Part shown: in pieces, positions 1 to 7,317 of the stretch
Layout of the letters: the number at the start of each line of letters is the position of its first letter
Position numbering within the stretch: position 1 is the first letter of the stretch
IMG/VR virus record: IMGVR_UViG_3300006929_003529
Location: 1 to 24,204 of that record
Length of the DNA stretch: 24,204 nucleotides
Direction: 5' to 3' (one strand)
From: a virus
Notes under the pieces: generated by a model
The model's input: only the letters and a program-made list of their open reading frames with translations
The model's database searches: none
What the model was told of the DNA's origin: nothing
Made by a program: the position numbers and the translations under genes

Positions 1-360
1 GATTCAGGTTGGATTGCAACACCAGCAGATAATATCTGTGGAGTGAAAGAGCCTAGGATGGTAACGCAACCTGGAGTAGTGAACTGGCAGCAGTTGATGG
101 ATAGCACTCCAGAGATGAAGAAGATGAAGAAAGAGGGAATCAAGAGAGACAGCCCTAAAGGAGCCCAACTAGTCTCTGAAGCACAGAGCAGGTGCAAGAG
201 AGCGTGTGTAAAACAAATGCGCGTAGCCAAGGTAGACAGTATGTGGAAGAATATATCTCATGTGAGCAAAGCTCCTTGGGACCAGACTCATGCTGTGATA
301 GCCTTAATGAAGAACGGAAACAAGAAAGAGATCTTGGTCCGATGGAAGGAAAAAGTATGA
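1..360 (+). CDS. Unknown phage protein, C-terminal part (5' end outside window)
   Basis: The frame is open from base 1 and closes with TGA at 358-360, leaving 119 codons. A GTG at 43 is in frame, but nothing favours it as the start, since the frame continues upstream without a stop. The visible part is soluble and very basic, with a Lys/Met-rich stretch (EMKKMKKEG) and a cysteine pair in SRCKRACVK. I see no membrane segment or known motif. It overlaps the ferredoxin gene by the four bases ATGA, so the two are translationally coupled and in one operon. Function not recognised. Confidence 0.7.
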   Translation, partial: DSGWIATPADNICGVKEPRMVTQPGVVNWQQLMDSTPEMKKMKKEGIKRDSPKGAQLVSEAQSRCKRACVKQMRVAKVDSMWKNISHVSKAPWDQTHAVIALMKNGNKKEILVRWKEKV

Positions 361-611
361 CGTTTGTAATTCATGAGCCCTGTGTGGCAGAAAAAGATAC
401 AGCATGTGTAGATGTTTGTCCTGTGGACTGCATTTACGAGGTGGAGCCTCAAGAAAAGTTCGCAAATCTTCCCATGTTTATTCATGCTGATGAGTGTATT
501 GATTGTGGAGCTTGTGAGCCTGAGTGCCCTGTAGATGCAATTCGATGTGACGGAGAGGCACAGGAGAAATGGACAATTATTAATGCAGAACTTTCGGAGG
601 CCCACGGATGA
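357..611 (+). CDS. fdxA: 7Fe ferredoxin (3Fe-4S/4Fe-4S), FdxA type
   Basis: Small cytoplasmic electron carrier of 84 aa. The start chosen is ATG 357, because the homology begins MTFVIHEPC and AAGGA (346-350) sits 6 nt upstream; the open frame itself runs back to 192. The N-terminal half has C9-x7-C17-x3-C21-P and the second half has C47-x2-C50-x2-C53-x3-C57-P. This is the layout of bacterial seven-iron ferredoxins such as Thermus or Azotobacter FdxA. By family analogy C9, C17 and C57 bind the 3Fe-4S cluster, and C21, C47, C50 and C53 the 4Fe-4S cluster. All cluster ligands are present, so it looks functional. It sits between an unknown gene and a zinc-ribbon gene in a phage replication operon. 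The redox partner is unknown; a host or phage reductase elsewhere is possible. Phage ferredoxins are better known as the plant-type 2Fe-2S kind, so this type is unusual. Confidence 0.92.
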   Translation: MTFVIHEPCVAEKDTACVDVCPVDCIYEVEPQEKFANLPMFIHADECIDCGACEPECPVDAIRCDGEAQEKWTIINAELSEAHG

Positions 612-1060
612 CATTTTACGATTGGATATGTAACGAGTGTGAACTCGTATGGGAGCAGGAGCATCCTTTAGGGAAAGCCCCCAAGGAAACAGAATGCCCT
701 GAATGCGGAGAGTCTAGAGGTAGAAACTGGGCATCCGTTACTACTTTTAGGATGAAGGGTGATTGTCATACCAATAGAGTAAGATTAAGGGACAGGTACG
801 ATAAAGGTATGGATAAGGATACCGCTGAAGAGTTTTATGATACTGCAATCAAAGCTTCTAAAAGATCCATAGAAACAGGTTGGAAAAACTACAAACGATA
901 TGAACCAAACATTGACGCTTTCAGGAAGAAAGGGCTAGTAAGACAAAGAAGTGAGAATGAGGCACAAGAAGCGAAAAATAACGCGAAGAAATTGACAGAG
1001 GCAGTCTATAATGATAGGAACATTGACATAAAAGAAACCATCGAACGAAAGCCTCAATAA
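608..1060 (+). CDS. FmdB-like zinc-ribbon protein
   Basis: Protein of 150 aa. It begins with a zinc ribbon in the FmdB style: C8-x2-C11 after YDWICNEC, and C30-x2-C33 in CPECGES. A basic, helical, charged tail follows (roughly residues 45-150, rich in K, R, E and D), so nucleic-acid or protein binding is plausible. The start is supported by GGAGG at 596-600, 7 nt before ATG 608; it overlaps the ferredoxin stop by 4 bases. Its TAA shares its last A with the ATG of the helicase. FmdB-like ribbons are common in phages but have no defined role. The position just before the helicase suggests a replication accessory, by inference only. A second, shorter ribbon lies at 22043. Confidence 0.75.
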   Translation: MTFYDWICNECELVWEQEHPLGKAPKETECPECGESRGRNWASVTTFRMKGDCHTNRVRLRDRYDKGMDKDTAEEFYDTAIKASKRSIETGWKNYKRYEPNIDAFRKKGLVRQRSENEAQEAKNNAKKLTEAVYNDRNIDIKETIERKPQ

Positions 1061-2358
1061 TGAAATACGATTTTAGCGACGATATCCAGCGCGGCATACT
1101 TTACCTTTCCAAGTACAGCCGAGACTTTTATCTTCAGATTAGCTCCTTAGTTCGTCCTGAGTATTTTGAGTATCCTATTCACTCAAATATTTATCAGGCG
1201 ATCAGCAATTACTATGAAGAGTACAAAGATATCCCCAAAGACCTTCACCTTCTGGAGTGCGTAAAAGACCATAAGGGCTCTAAAGAAGATCTTCCTGATT
1301 ATGATGATGAGCTTCATCGGGTTAACTCGATGGACGCTTCTTGTATCGGACATACTGAATTCTTCTTAGATATCATAGAGAAGTTTGCTCAAAAGTCTGC
1401 TATGCGAGAGGCTATCACAAGCAGCATAAGCCTTTTGAAAGATGATCGCATGGGTGAAATTGAGCACCTCGTTCGAGAAGCACTATGCATTAACAGAAAC
1501 GTCGATTTAGGGCACTCCTACTTCAAGGATGTGCTTGCTAGATTTGAGAGAAGCTTAAAGGACAATAAAGGGAATCGTCACGCTACTGTGTTCGATACCT
1601 TGTCTAAAGAGTTGGAAGGAGGCTTAGGAAACAAGGAACTAGCAATGGTCGTTGCTCCTCCTGGAGTTGGTAAGTCCCTGTACTTGGTTAATCAGGGTGT
1701 CCAAGCTTTGATGAACAATAAAAAGGTTCTTTACATTAGTTTGGAGATGAGCGAGGATAGAATTGCTGCAAGATTCGATTCTGTCATGACGTTGATCCCT
1801 CAAAAGAAACTAAAAGATAGTCTTTCCATGCTACAAAAGAGGCTTGCTCTTTTTGGTGACAAGTTTCCTGGCGGTCAACTGATGATCAAAGAGTTCCCTA
1901 CTGGTTTAGCCAATATTAATGATATTAGATCTTTGTTGGTCCAGCTTCAGAACTATGAAGACTTTAAACCTGATGTTGTTCTTATTGATTACCTAGAACT
2001 GCTGCGTCCTACCAGAGATGGTCTTGCAGAGTACCAAGCGCAACAAAGAATCTCAGAGGAGCTTAGAGGCATTGCTGTGGAGTGTGACGTTCTCGTTTGG
2101 ACTGCTACTCAAACCAATAGGCAGGGTAGGTCAGTAAAGCTAATTACCGATGCTGAGTTGGCAGATGCGTATGGAAAGATTAGGACTTGTGATTATGCTA
2201 TCTCTCTAAATCAAACTGAAGAAGAGTTTGATGACAGTCAGATGAGATGCTACGTTATGAAGTCTAGAAACGGAAAGCAGAGGTTTGTGGTTCCTATTTC
2301 CATAGACTATAGCACCCTAACCATGACAGAGGCTGATCCATATGAAACAGAAGACTAA
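1060..2358 (+). CDS. Replicative DNA helicase, DnaB / T4 gp41 type
   Basis: Hexameric 5'-3' replicative helicase of the RecA-fold SF4 family, 432 aa. Residues 1-130 form a helical N-terminal domain as in DnaB. The ATPase domain shows Walker A APPGVGKS (199-206), the DnaB catalytic-glutamate motif SLEM (227-230), Walker B with VVLIDYLELL (306-315), and the sensor segment TQTNR (350-354). Together these identify the family clearly. No primase domain is fused, unlike T7 gp4, so a separate primase is expected outside the window. The start ATG overlaps the preceding TAA by one base and has no strong Shine-Dalgarno, which suggests coupled translation. The 3' end overlaps the metallopeptidase gene by 17 bases. 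Adjacent ssDNA-binding and recombination genes fit a phage replisome module. Confidence 0.92.
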   Translation: MKYDFSDDIQRGILYLSKYSRDFYLQISSLVRPEYFEYPIHSNIYQAISNYYEEYKDIPKDLHLLECVKDHKGSKEDLPDYDDELHRVNSMDASCIGHTEFFLDIIEKFAQKSAMREAITSSISLLKDDRMGEIEHLVREALCINRNVDLGHSYFKDVLARFERSLKDNKGNRHATVFDTLSKELEGGLGNKELAMVVAPPGVGKSLYLVNQGVQALMNNKKVLYISLEMSEDRIAARFDSVMTLIPQKKLKDSLSMLQKRLALFGDKFPGGQLMIKEFPTGLANINDIRSLLVQLQNYEDFKPDVVLIDYLELLRPTRDGLAEYQAQQRISEELRGIAVECDVLVWTATQTNRQGRSVKLITDAELADAYGKIRTCDYAISLNQTEEEFDDSQMRCYVMKSRNGKQRFVVPISIDYSTLTMTEADPYETED

Positions 2359-2728
2359 TCACATATACGAAACCATCAAGGCTAACCCTAATCTCCAAAC
2401 AGTTGATGTAGGTTGGGCTCTATTTAAGATCGTATTTAAGAAAGGCTTAAAGTCTGGTTCCCAGAACTGCTGGGGCACTTGCGACTTTGACACTTATGAG
2501 ATTCATCTAGAAGAAAAAATTGAGGACTCACCTGCCCGTGAGACTCTTTTTCATGAGATATGTCATGGCTATTTAGAGCTTTGCGGCATGGGAGGAGAAG
2601 GTGAAGGAGAAGATGAGGAATATGTTTACGCTTCTAATGAACGTGTGACTATAACAGTATCCCGAGCAATCATGATGTTCGCTCGGCTCAACCCCGAACT
2701 AGCCAAGGAGCTATTATGCCTAAACTAG
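2342..2728 (+). CDS. Putative zinc metallopeptidase (HExxH)
   Basis: Protein of 128 aa with the zinc-protease helix FHEICHGYLE: H71, E72 and H75 are the expected metal and catalytic residues. N100-E101, in the helix after an acidic loop, offers a third ligand as in gluzincin-type ImmA/IrrE-like peptidases. Such small stand-alone peptidases are frequent in phage genomes and their substrates are mostly unknown. The start is supported by AGAGG (2328-2332), 9 nt upstream of ATG 2342, inside the end of the helicase gene. It overlaps the next gene by 13 bases. There is no signal peptide, so it acts in the cytoplasm. Could it cleave a host repressor, as ImmA does, or process a phage protein? Nothing here decides that. 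Confidence 0.75.
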   Translation: MKQKTNHIYETIKANPNLQTVDVGWALFKIVFKKGLKSGSQNCWGTCDFDTYEIHLEEKIEDSPARETLFHEICHGYLELCGMGGEGEGEDEEYVYASNERVTITVSRAIMMFARLNPELAKELLCLN

Positions 2729-3162
2729 ATATAAATCAGGTTATCAATCACCTTGACATGGATACATATAATGAGATCTGTCAAAGTATTACTAAGATTG
2801 ATAGAACAAACATGGACGTAGAGTTATCTCGCCATGCGAGCCATTACTCGTATTATTCAGCTATGCAGGACCTGTGCAAGAAGAAGTTGGATGATAAGAA
2901 CTTAGAGTTAACGATGTATATGGCTAAGACAAGAAAAGAAAGAACAGAAGAGGGTACAGGACTCGCCAAGAAACCAACTGCAAAGGACTTGGATGATTAT
3001 GTTCTTTCCCAGGACGAGTACGGGCGCATTGGCCTTGAGGTGAATGAGTTAACTTTGAAGTATAATATGCTTAGGAGCTTAGTTCAGTCATTAGGCCAGA
3101 AGAAAGACCTTCTCGTTCAACTTTCTGCAAACATGAGAGCAGAAAAAAATATTTACACTTAA
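2716..3162 (+). CDS. Helical protein, possible UvsY-like recombination mediator
   Basis: Protein of 148 aa, almost entirely helix-forming, with charged heptad-like stretches at about 45-85 and 100-145 and no cysteine-based motif or membrane segment. Size, a YYSAM segment followed by a long Lys/Glu helix, a flexible Gly/Lys/Pro loop near residues 75-92 and a C-terminal helix ending in a basic tail recall T4 UvsY, which loads UvsX on gp32-coated DNA. Position between the helicase and the ssDNA-binding protein, with a RecA/UvsX downstream, supports this, but the resemblance is architectural and was not aligned. ATG 2716 has AAGGAG (2705-2710) 5 nt upstream. A generic phage coiled-coil protein is the alternative. 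Confidence 0.5.
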   Translation: MPKLDINQVINHLDMDTYNEICQSITKIDRTNMDVELSRHASHYSYYSAMQDLCKKKLDDKNLELTMYMAKTRKERTEEGTGLAKKPTAKDLDDYVLSQDEYGRIGLEVNELTLKYNMLRSLVQSLGQKKDLLVQLSANMRAEKNIYT

Positions 3163-3180
3163 AAAAATGGGCGTTGTTGC

Positions 3181-3188
3181 CTATAATA
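3181..3188 (+). promoter_or_regulatory. Candidate promoter element CTATAATA upstream of ssDNA-binding protein gene
   Basis: CTATAATA lies in the 63-base gap before the ssDNA-binding protein gene, one of only four such gaps in the window. It resembles a sigma-70 -10 box and the T4 late octamer. A weak TTAAAA hexamer stands 17 bases upstream of TATAAT. The predicted transcript would start near 3194, giving a leader of about 32 bases with AAAGGAG (3212-3218). The same octamer recurs at 4373, 22017 and 22610. Confidence 0.55.
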
Positions 3189-3225
3189 CTACTCACAGCT
3201 TAACTAACTACAAAGGAGTTTACAC

Positions 3226-3966
3226 ATGGCTATTGACCTAGACAAAATTAAAGAAATCCACGCAAACCTTTCAGGAAAAGGCACAGGTGGTGGAGGAATG
3301 TCCGATACATTCCTGAAGATTGAGGATGGCACAAATTCTGTGCGAATCTTACCTCCCAAGGAGGATACCCAAGACTTCTATGCAATGACAAAATTGCATA
3401 GGGTTCCCATGCAGGACGGCACAACCAAGAATATTCATTGCCGTCAAGTGCATGGAGAGCAGTGCCCTATCTGCAACCTTTACTACTCGCTATGGAAGGA
3501 GCCTACAAAGGATGAAACCCTTGCGCGTCAGATTAAGGGTAGGGATCGTTATTACATGAATGTAGTTGATCGCAACACGGGAGAGGTTAAGATTCTCTCT
3601 GTTGGTATTATCTTGTTCAAGAAAATTATTGCCGCAATGGTTGACCCTGATTATGGGGACATTACTGATGTGGAAGAGGGTCACGACTTCAAGATTATCA
3701 AAATCATGGAAGGACAATGGCCTAAGTATGATCAGTCAGCACCCCGTCCCAAGTCTACCCCTGCGGGTACTGGAGCAGAGGTTGCTGGTTGGATGGATAC
3801 TCTTCACGACATCCAGTCTCTTGTGAAGCTGGAAGATTATGAGGAGCTTAAGCAGATCTCTGAAAGCATCAACCCTTTTGCAGCGGTTGAAAGGTCTGCT
3901 GGTGACATCAACCGTTCTACTACAGAGGTTGGTGACGATGATTACATGGAAAGATTACAATCATGA
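3226..3966 (+). CDS. Single-stranded DNA-binding protein, T4 gp32-like with zinc site
   Basis: Coats ssDNA at the replication fork and in recombination. It has 246 aa. A basic N-terminal segment (MAIDLDKIKEIHANLSGKG) is followed by an OB-fold-like core (about 28-165) carrying a zinc-ligand cluster: H71, C72, H76, and C80-P-I-C83. T4 gp32 also inserts a zinc site (one His, three Cys, ending CxxC) in its core. The C-terminus has the short acidic run GDDDY near the end, as in phage SSBs that recruit replisome partners through an acidic tail. ATG 3226 has an excellent AAAGGAG 7 nt upstream and its own candidate promoter, consistent with a highly expressed protein. It overlaps the lipoprotein gene by ATGA. 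Confidence 0.85.
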   Translation: MAIDLDKIKEIHANLSGKGTGGGGMSDTFLKIEDGTNSVRILPPKEDTQDFYAMTKLHRVPMQDGTTKNIHCRQVHGEQCPICNLYYSLWKEPTKDETLARQIKGRDRYYMNVVDRNTGEVKILSVGIILFKKIIAAMVDPDYGDITDVEEGHDFKIIKIMEGQWPKYDQSAPRPKSTPAGTGAEVAGWMDTLHDIQSLVKLEDYEELKQISESINPFAAVERSAGDINRSTTEVGDDDYMERLQS

Positions 3967-4355
3967 AAAATATTATTTTACCTGCCGCTCTTGCGGTTCT
4001 GTTTGGAACGGGTCTTATGTCCTGTTCTATGATTGAGGGCTTTATGGGAGAAGGTACAACCGAATCTCCTGGAGGATTTCTCGACAACATTTGGACCCTA
4101 CTAAAGGGGTTCCTTCCTAGTCTTGCTGCTTGGGAGGGTGGATGCTCCATCTTCAGCCCAAGAAAAAGGCAACACTACACCAACATGGTTACTGCTATTG
4201 TACCCATGAACAAGAACATGGAGTTTGGGGACGCTATTAAGTCTCTTGGTTCTGGTCTTGGGTTAGCCCACTCCTCGGACGCAACAAAATCCACTAATGC
4301 TGATGAAGTTGCGACCAAGAAAGTAGAGGCTGCAAAACCTGCAAAAAAAGCATAA
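3963..4355 (+). CDS. Small predicted lipoprotein
   Basis: Protein of 130 aa. The N-terminus is a lipoprotein signal peptide: K2, a hydrophobic core (residues 4-18), then the lipobox L18-M19-S20-C21, so the mature protein would be lipid-anchored at Cys21. The mature part has a hydrophobic or amphipathic helix (about 41-57) and a basic patch (SPRKRQ). The tail is low-complexity and Lys/Ala-rich (EAAKPAKKA). Met at -2 of the lipobox is unusual but tolerated. No lysis or entry-exclusion family is recognised; a spanin-like outer-membrane subunit, superinfection-exclusion lipoprotein or virion protein are all open. Its start overlaps the ssDNA-binding protein stop by 4 bases, an odd pairing of an abundant replication protein with an envelope protein. 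A terminator follows. Confidence 0.7.
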   Translation: MKNIILPAALAVLFGTGLMSCSMIEGFMGEGTTESPGGFLDNIWTLLKGFLPSLAAWEGGCSIFSPRKRQHYTNMVTAIVPMNKNMEFGDAIKSLGSGLGLAHSSDATKSTNADEVATKKVEAAKPAKKA

Positions 4356-4372
4356 GAAGTAAAAAGCAGGAT

Positions 4373-4380
4373 CTATAATA
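4373..4380 (+). promoter_or_regulatory. Candidate promoter element CTATAATA at the head of the sugar operon
   Basis: CTATAATA begins five bases before the terminator stem and ends inside its 5' arm. A transcript started about six bases downstream of the box would begin near 4385-4386, within the stem, so it would lack half of the hairpin and escape termination. This is the only copy of the octamer found between 4355 and 22000 and could serve the whole sugar operon. No -35 hexamer is evident. Confidence 0.5.
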
Positions 4381-4410
4381 TGGGGAGCTTAACCGCTCCT
4401 CATATTTTTT
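4378..4410 (+). terminator. Rho-independent terminator after the backbone operon
   Basis: An 11-pair stem (4378-4388 with 4395-4405) contains one G-U pair (4383/4400) and closes a six-base loop TTAACC. The last T of the 3' arm starts a run of six T (4405-4410). This is a textbook intrinsic terminator, placed 22 bases after the lipoprotein stop. It marks the end of the upstream transcription unit and the left edge of the sugar island. Confidence 0.88.
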
Positions 4411-4414
4411 ATCT

Positions 4415-5656
4415 ATGGAAAAACTAAAGATTTTATGTTGTCCCGCAAATGATGGCGGGTGTAGTTACTACAGGGCTTGGTCACCTTTTGCCAAGTTAGC
4501 GGAGCAATTCCCAGAGTTAATTGAACTTAGGTTTGATAAAAACCCTTTGGGCTTAGATGTCGAGAAGGGTGAGTGGGACACAGAGTTTGATTTTGAAAAT
4601 ATGAAATGGGCTGATGTAATCATGACCCAAAACATATGCAATTACGGTGGGCCTTATACCGCTAGGATAGTTGGAAAAGCAAAAGAGTTTGGCAAGTTCG
4701 TTCACTTTGATACTGATGATTTATTGACCGATTTATATGATGGGCATAGATTAAAGAAAGTTTATGAAGAGCGAGGCTTATCTGATATCACCAAATTTAT
4801 TTATCAGAACTCTGATCTTGTAACAGTAACTCAAAGAAAGTTTGCCGCCAGGATTCAAGAGTATTGTGGTGGAGTTCTTGCTGTTATTAAGAACGCTATT
4901 GATTATAATCTACCTTGCTGGAATGTTCCAAAGTCTAAGCCTAGAAGAAAAAGAACAGTAAGGGTTGGTTGGGCAGGAGGAATCCATCATGAGGAAGACG
5001 TTAAAGAGTTCGCAGGAGTACCTCACTTCGTCAACCAGAGAGTTGGTATAGAAAATGTTGAATGGCATTTCTTTGGTCGCCCACCTAAAACACCTGACCA
5101 TCAAGAAGACGATTGGCAGTACGATGTGTGGAAAAACTATCAAAGGATTTTGCTTAAAGGTTTTAAGGGAGCTAAGAATTGGTTTGTTCATGACGCACTA
5201 TCGACTGACACTTATGGGGCAATCTTTGCACACATAGATGTTGCCATTGCGCCTCTTCAAATGAATGCATTTAACGACTCAAAGTCTGAAATTAAAGTGG
5301 CCGAGTGTGGTCGCTACAAAGTTCCGTTGGTTGCATCAAACGTAGGCTGCTACGACGAAACAATTACAAACGGCAAGACAGGTTATTTGATTGATGTTAA
5401 TGCTCCTCCAAAAGACTGGGTTAATACTCTGACTAAAGTAATCAGAGATCCAAAGCATAGATTGGAGATGGGCCAAAACCTACATGAGCTTACAGAGACT
5501 TATTTTGATTTAAATAAAGTTGCCAAGTCTCGACTGGAGTTATACCGAGATGCTGCTGACCTAAGAGGGGCTAAAGAACTTCATGAAAAAATGTGCAACC
5601 TACTAGGGGAAGGGAGCCCCGAGAAGTATGATTTTCCAGTGTTATCCGAAGAGTGA
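4415..5656 (+). CDS. Glycosyltransferase, GT-B fold (group 1 / GT4-like)
   Basis: Transfers a sugar from a nucleotide donor in the cytoplasm; 413 aa, a normal length for the family. Two Rossmann-like halves are visible: an N-terminal half with HFDTDDLL (98-104), and a C-terminal half starting at VRVGWAGG (182-189). The family donor-binding segment is SEIKVAECGRYKVPLVAS (291-308), with E292 and E297 as candidate nucleotide-binding acids, followed by NGKTGYLID. It is the first gene of the island. ATG 4415 lies 4 bases after the terminator T-run and has no Shine-Dalgarno, unlike most genes here, so its initiation may be weak or unusual. It overlaps the next gene by 29 bases. Acceptor and donor cannot be told. 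Confidence 0.85.
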   Translation: MEKLKILCCPANDGGCSYYRAWSPFAKLAEQFPELIELRFDKNPLGLDVEKGEWDTEFDFENMKWADVIMTQNICNYGGPYTARIVGKAKEFGKFVHFDTDDLLTDLYDGHRLKKVYEERGLSDITKFIYQNSDLVTVTQRKFAARIQEYCGGVLAVIKNAIDYNLPCWNVPKSKPRRKRTVRVGWAGGIHHEEDVKEFAGVPHFVNQRVGIENVEWHFFGRPPKTPDHQEDDWQYDVWKNYQRILLKGFKGAKNWFVHDALSTDTYGAIFAHIDVAIAPLQMNAFNDSKSEIKVAECGRYKVPLVASNVGCYDETITNGKTGYLIDVNAPPKDWVNTLTKVIRDPKHRLEMGQNLHELTETYFDLNKVAKSRLELYRDAADLRGAKELHEKMCNLLGEGSPEKYDFPVLSEE

Positions 5657-6443
5657 GTATAAGAAGGACTTATTTAAGACCGAGCCATATCAGGGTTTCG
5701 GCCTGGAGCGGGATGTAAACAAGTTATTAACTTTGAACTGTCCTGAACTAGTTGATCCTAAGACAAGGATGCAACTGACTGAGTATGCTTGCTTTTTGTG
5801 GCATTGGAGAAATCCAGGACATGATTCCGATAGTTGGATTGGAACAACCTCTTATAGGCAGCTTGATAAATTCCCACACATCTTTCAATCTAAAGATGAG
5901 ATTCGAGGTTTGCTTAAAGAACATGAGATCGTTGGGTGGGGAGAGTACGATTGTTTTGCAGTTACAAGAAAACCCTCACCTAAGATGGTAGAGGATCACG
6001 GCTTGAATGTTGAAAATCTTCCCGAAGATGGTGCATTTGCAATACCCATTTCGCTTAAGAGGCAAGCTGATTTATGTCATCCAGGCTTAGGTGATTACAT
6101 TGAGTTTATGTTTAAAAAGTTTGGTCATACTGTGCCTGATGATTGGGATAAAACCACTAGAGGGTTTTACGCCAACTATTGGGTTATGAACAAAGATTTG
6201 TTTAACGACTTTATGTCTTTCTCTTGGCCTATGGTTAAGTGGAGTCTAGAGAATATTGAGGTGACGCATTACTATAACATCCAGCCAGTATACGGAACTG
6301 TCAGTAATAATAAGGCTACTGGATACTTCATGGAGAGGTTGTTTATGCTTTGGTATTTGTCTAAAGGCATAACACCGTATAATCCTTCTGAGCCTAGTCA
6401 GTTAATGAATAAGTATGAATGGGATGGTGTAACAGATGAATAG
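5628..6443 (+). CDS. Putative glycosyltransferase, DUF4422-like
   Basis: Protein of 271 aa. A segment WIGTTSYRQ (70-78) parallels the HYRRY motif of DUF4422 proteins, which occur in capsule and LPS clusters. The C-terminal GYFMERLFMLWYL resembles the end of the same family, where a conserved Arg precedes a hydrophobic helix. No DxD is obvious. The start at ATG 5628 lies 29 bases inside the upstream GT gene; no later in-frame start precedes the conserved region. It overlaps the next GT by 8 bases. Assignment is by motif resemblance only; a sugar-binding or acceptor-recognition protein is possible. Confidence 0.5.
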   Translation: MIFQCYPKSEYKKDLFKTEPYQGFGLERDVNKLLTLNCPELVDPKTRMQLTEYACFLWHWRNPGHDSDSWIGTTSYRQLDKFPHIFQSKDEIRGLLKEHEIVGWGEYDCFAVTRKPSPKMVEDHGLNVENLPEDGAFAIPISLKRQADLCHPGLGDYIEFMFKKFGHTVPDDWDKTTRGFYANYWVMNKDLFNDFMSFSWPMVKWSLENIEVTHYYNIQPVYGTVSNNKATGYFMERLFMLWYLSKGITPYNPSEPSQLMNKYEWDGVTDE

Positions 6444-7317
6444 TTATTGTACTTTATCTGATGTAAATTATCTTGATAGGGGTTTAGCCCTGTACGACTC
6501 TTTGTACAAGAGAGAAGACCGAACACCTTTTGCATTGCATTACTTGTGCTTGGACGATGAGACATACAAGAGACTTTTACAACTAGATCTCCCCTTTCTG
6601 TTTGTGTATCGAGTCGAGGATCTTGAAGAAAACGAAGACTTAAAAGAGGCTAAAGGTAATCGTGATAGAAAAGATTATATCTTTACGTTAGCTTCTTACT
6701 TCAGCGACTACCTACTAAACTCCTTAGAGTTTGATAGTATTTTCTATATGGATTCAGACATTTACTTTTATGATGATCCACAAACCGTAATTGATTGCTG
6801 CGAAGGCAAGGATTGCGGCATCATGTTACATCGCCATAACTTTGTAGGCCATAGAGATGGTGGTTTTAATGTTGGGGTTGTTTGGTTTAAGAAATCTGAG
6901 AAAGGTCGTGAGATCTTATCATGGTGGAAGAATGCTGTTCTAAAGAAAGAGCCTAAAGAGCTTTCCATCATGGGTGATCAGAAATACTTAGAGGCTTTTA
7001 CTCCTATGTTTGGTGAAGACTGTGTTAAGGTTATTGATGATGACATTGGACATGGCGCACCTTGGAACTTTAGATTGTATGTTTATGATGATTTCAAGGA
7101 AAAGGGTTTGATTGGTTGGGGAGACAAGAAGCAGAAACTGGTCTTTAACCACTTCTCGCAGTTTTGGTATAACCCAGACGAGAAACAAATATCCTTTGAC
7201 AATAATGTATACGCCCACTTAACTTATAATGGTGCAGTATTTATGACTCCTGAGGTTTACGGAATGTATGAAGATTATTATTCAGCTTTAGTGGAGGTTA
7301 AAAAGAAATGGCTTTAA
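6436..7317 (+). CDS. Glycosyltransferase, GT8-like (GT-A fold)
   Basis: Retaining-type GT of 293 aa. The DxD metal site is in FYMDSDIYFYDDP (103-115; D106, D108), the form typical of GT8 and related families. GDQKYLEAF, HGAPWNF and FNHFSQFW further along match the usual GT8-like order (acceptor loop, then a His that helps bind the metal). It therefore should use a UDP- or GDP-sugar with Mn2+ to extend a glycan in the cytoplasm. It overlaps both neighbours (8 and 10 bases). The donor is not predictable. Confidence 0.75.
   Translation: MNSYCTLSDVNYLDRGLALYDSLYKREDRTPFALHYLCLDDETYKRLLQLDLPFLFVYRVEDLEENEDLKEAKGNRDRKDYIFTLASYFSDYLLNSLEFDSIFYMDSDIYFYDDPQTVIDCCEGKDCGIMLHRHNFVGHRDGGFNVGVVWFKKSEKGREILSWWKNAVLKKEPKELSIMGDQKYLEAFTPMFGEDCVKVIDDDIGHGAPWNFRLYVYDDFKEKGLIGWGDKKQKLVFNHFSQFWYNPDEKQISFDNNVYAHLTYNGAVFMTPEVYGMYEDYYSALVEVKKKWL

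Noticed and set aside
192-356. N-terminal extension of the ferredoxin
   Set aside because: No ferredoxin homology before ATG 357, which has a Shine-Dalgarno and overlaps the upstream stop by four bases.
992-1012. TTGACA followed by TATAAT inside the zinc-ribbon gene, before the helicase
   Set aside because: The gap between the boxes is 9 bases, far short of about 17, and the TATAAT is in-frame Tyr-Asn codons; not a credible sigma-70 promoter.
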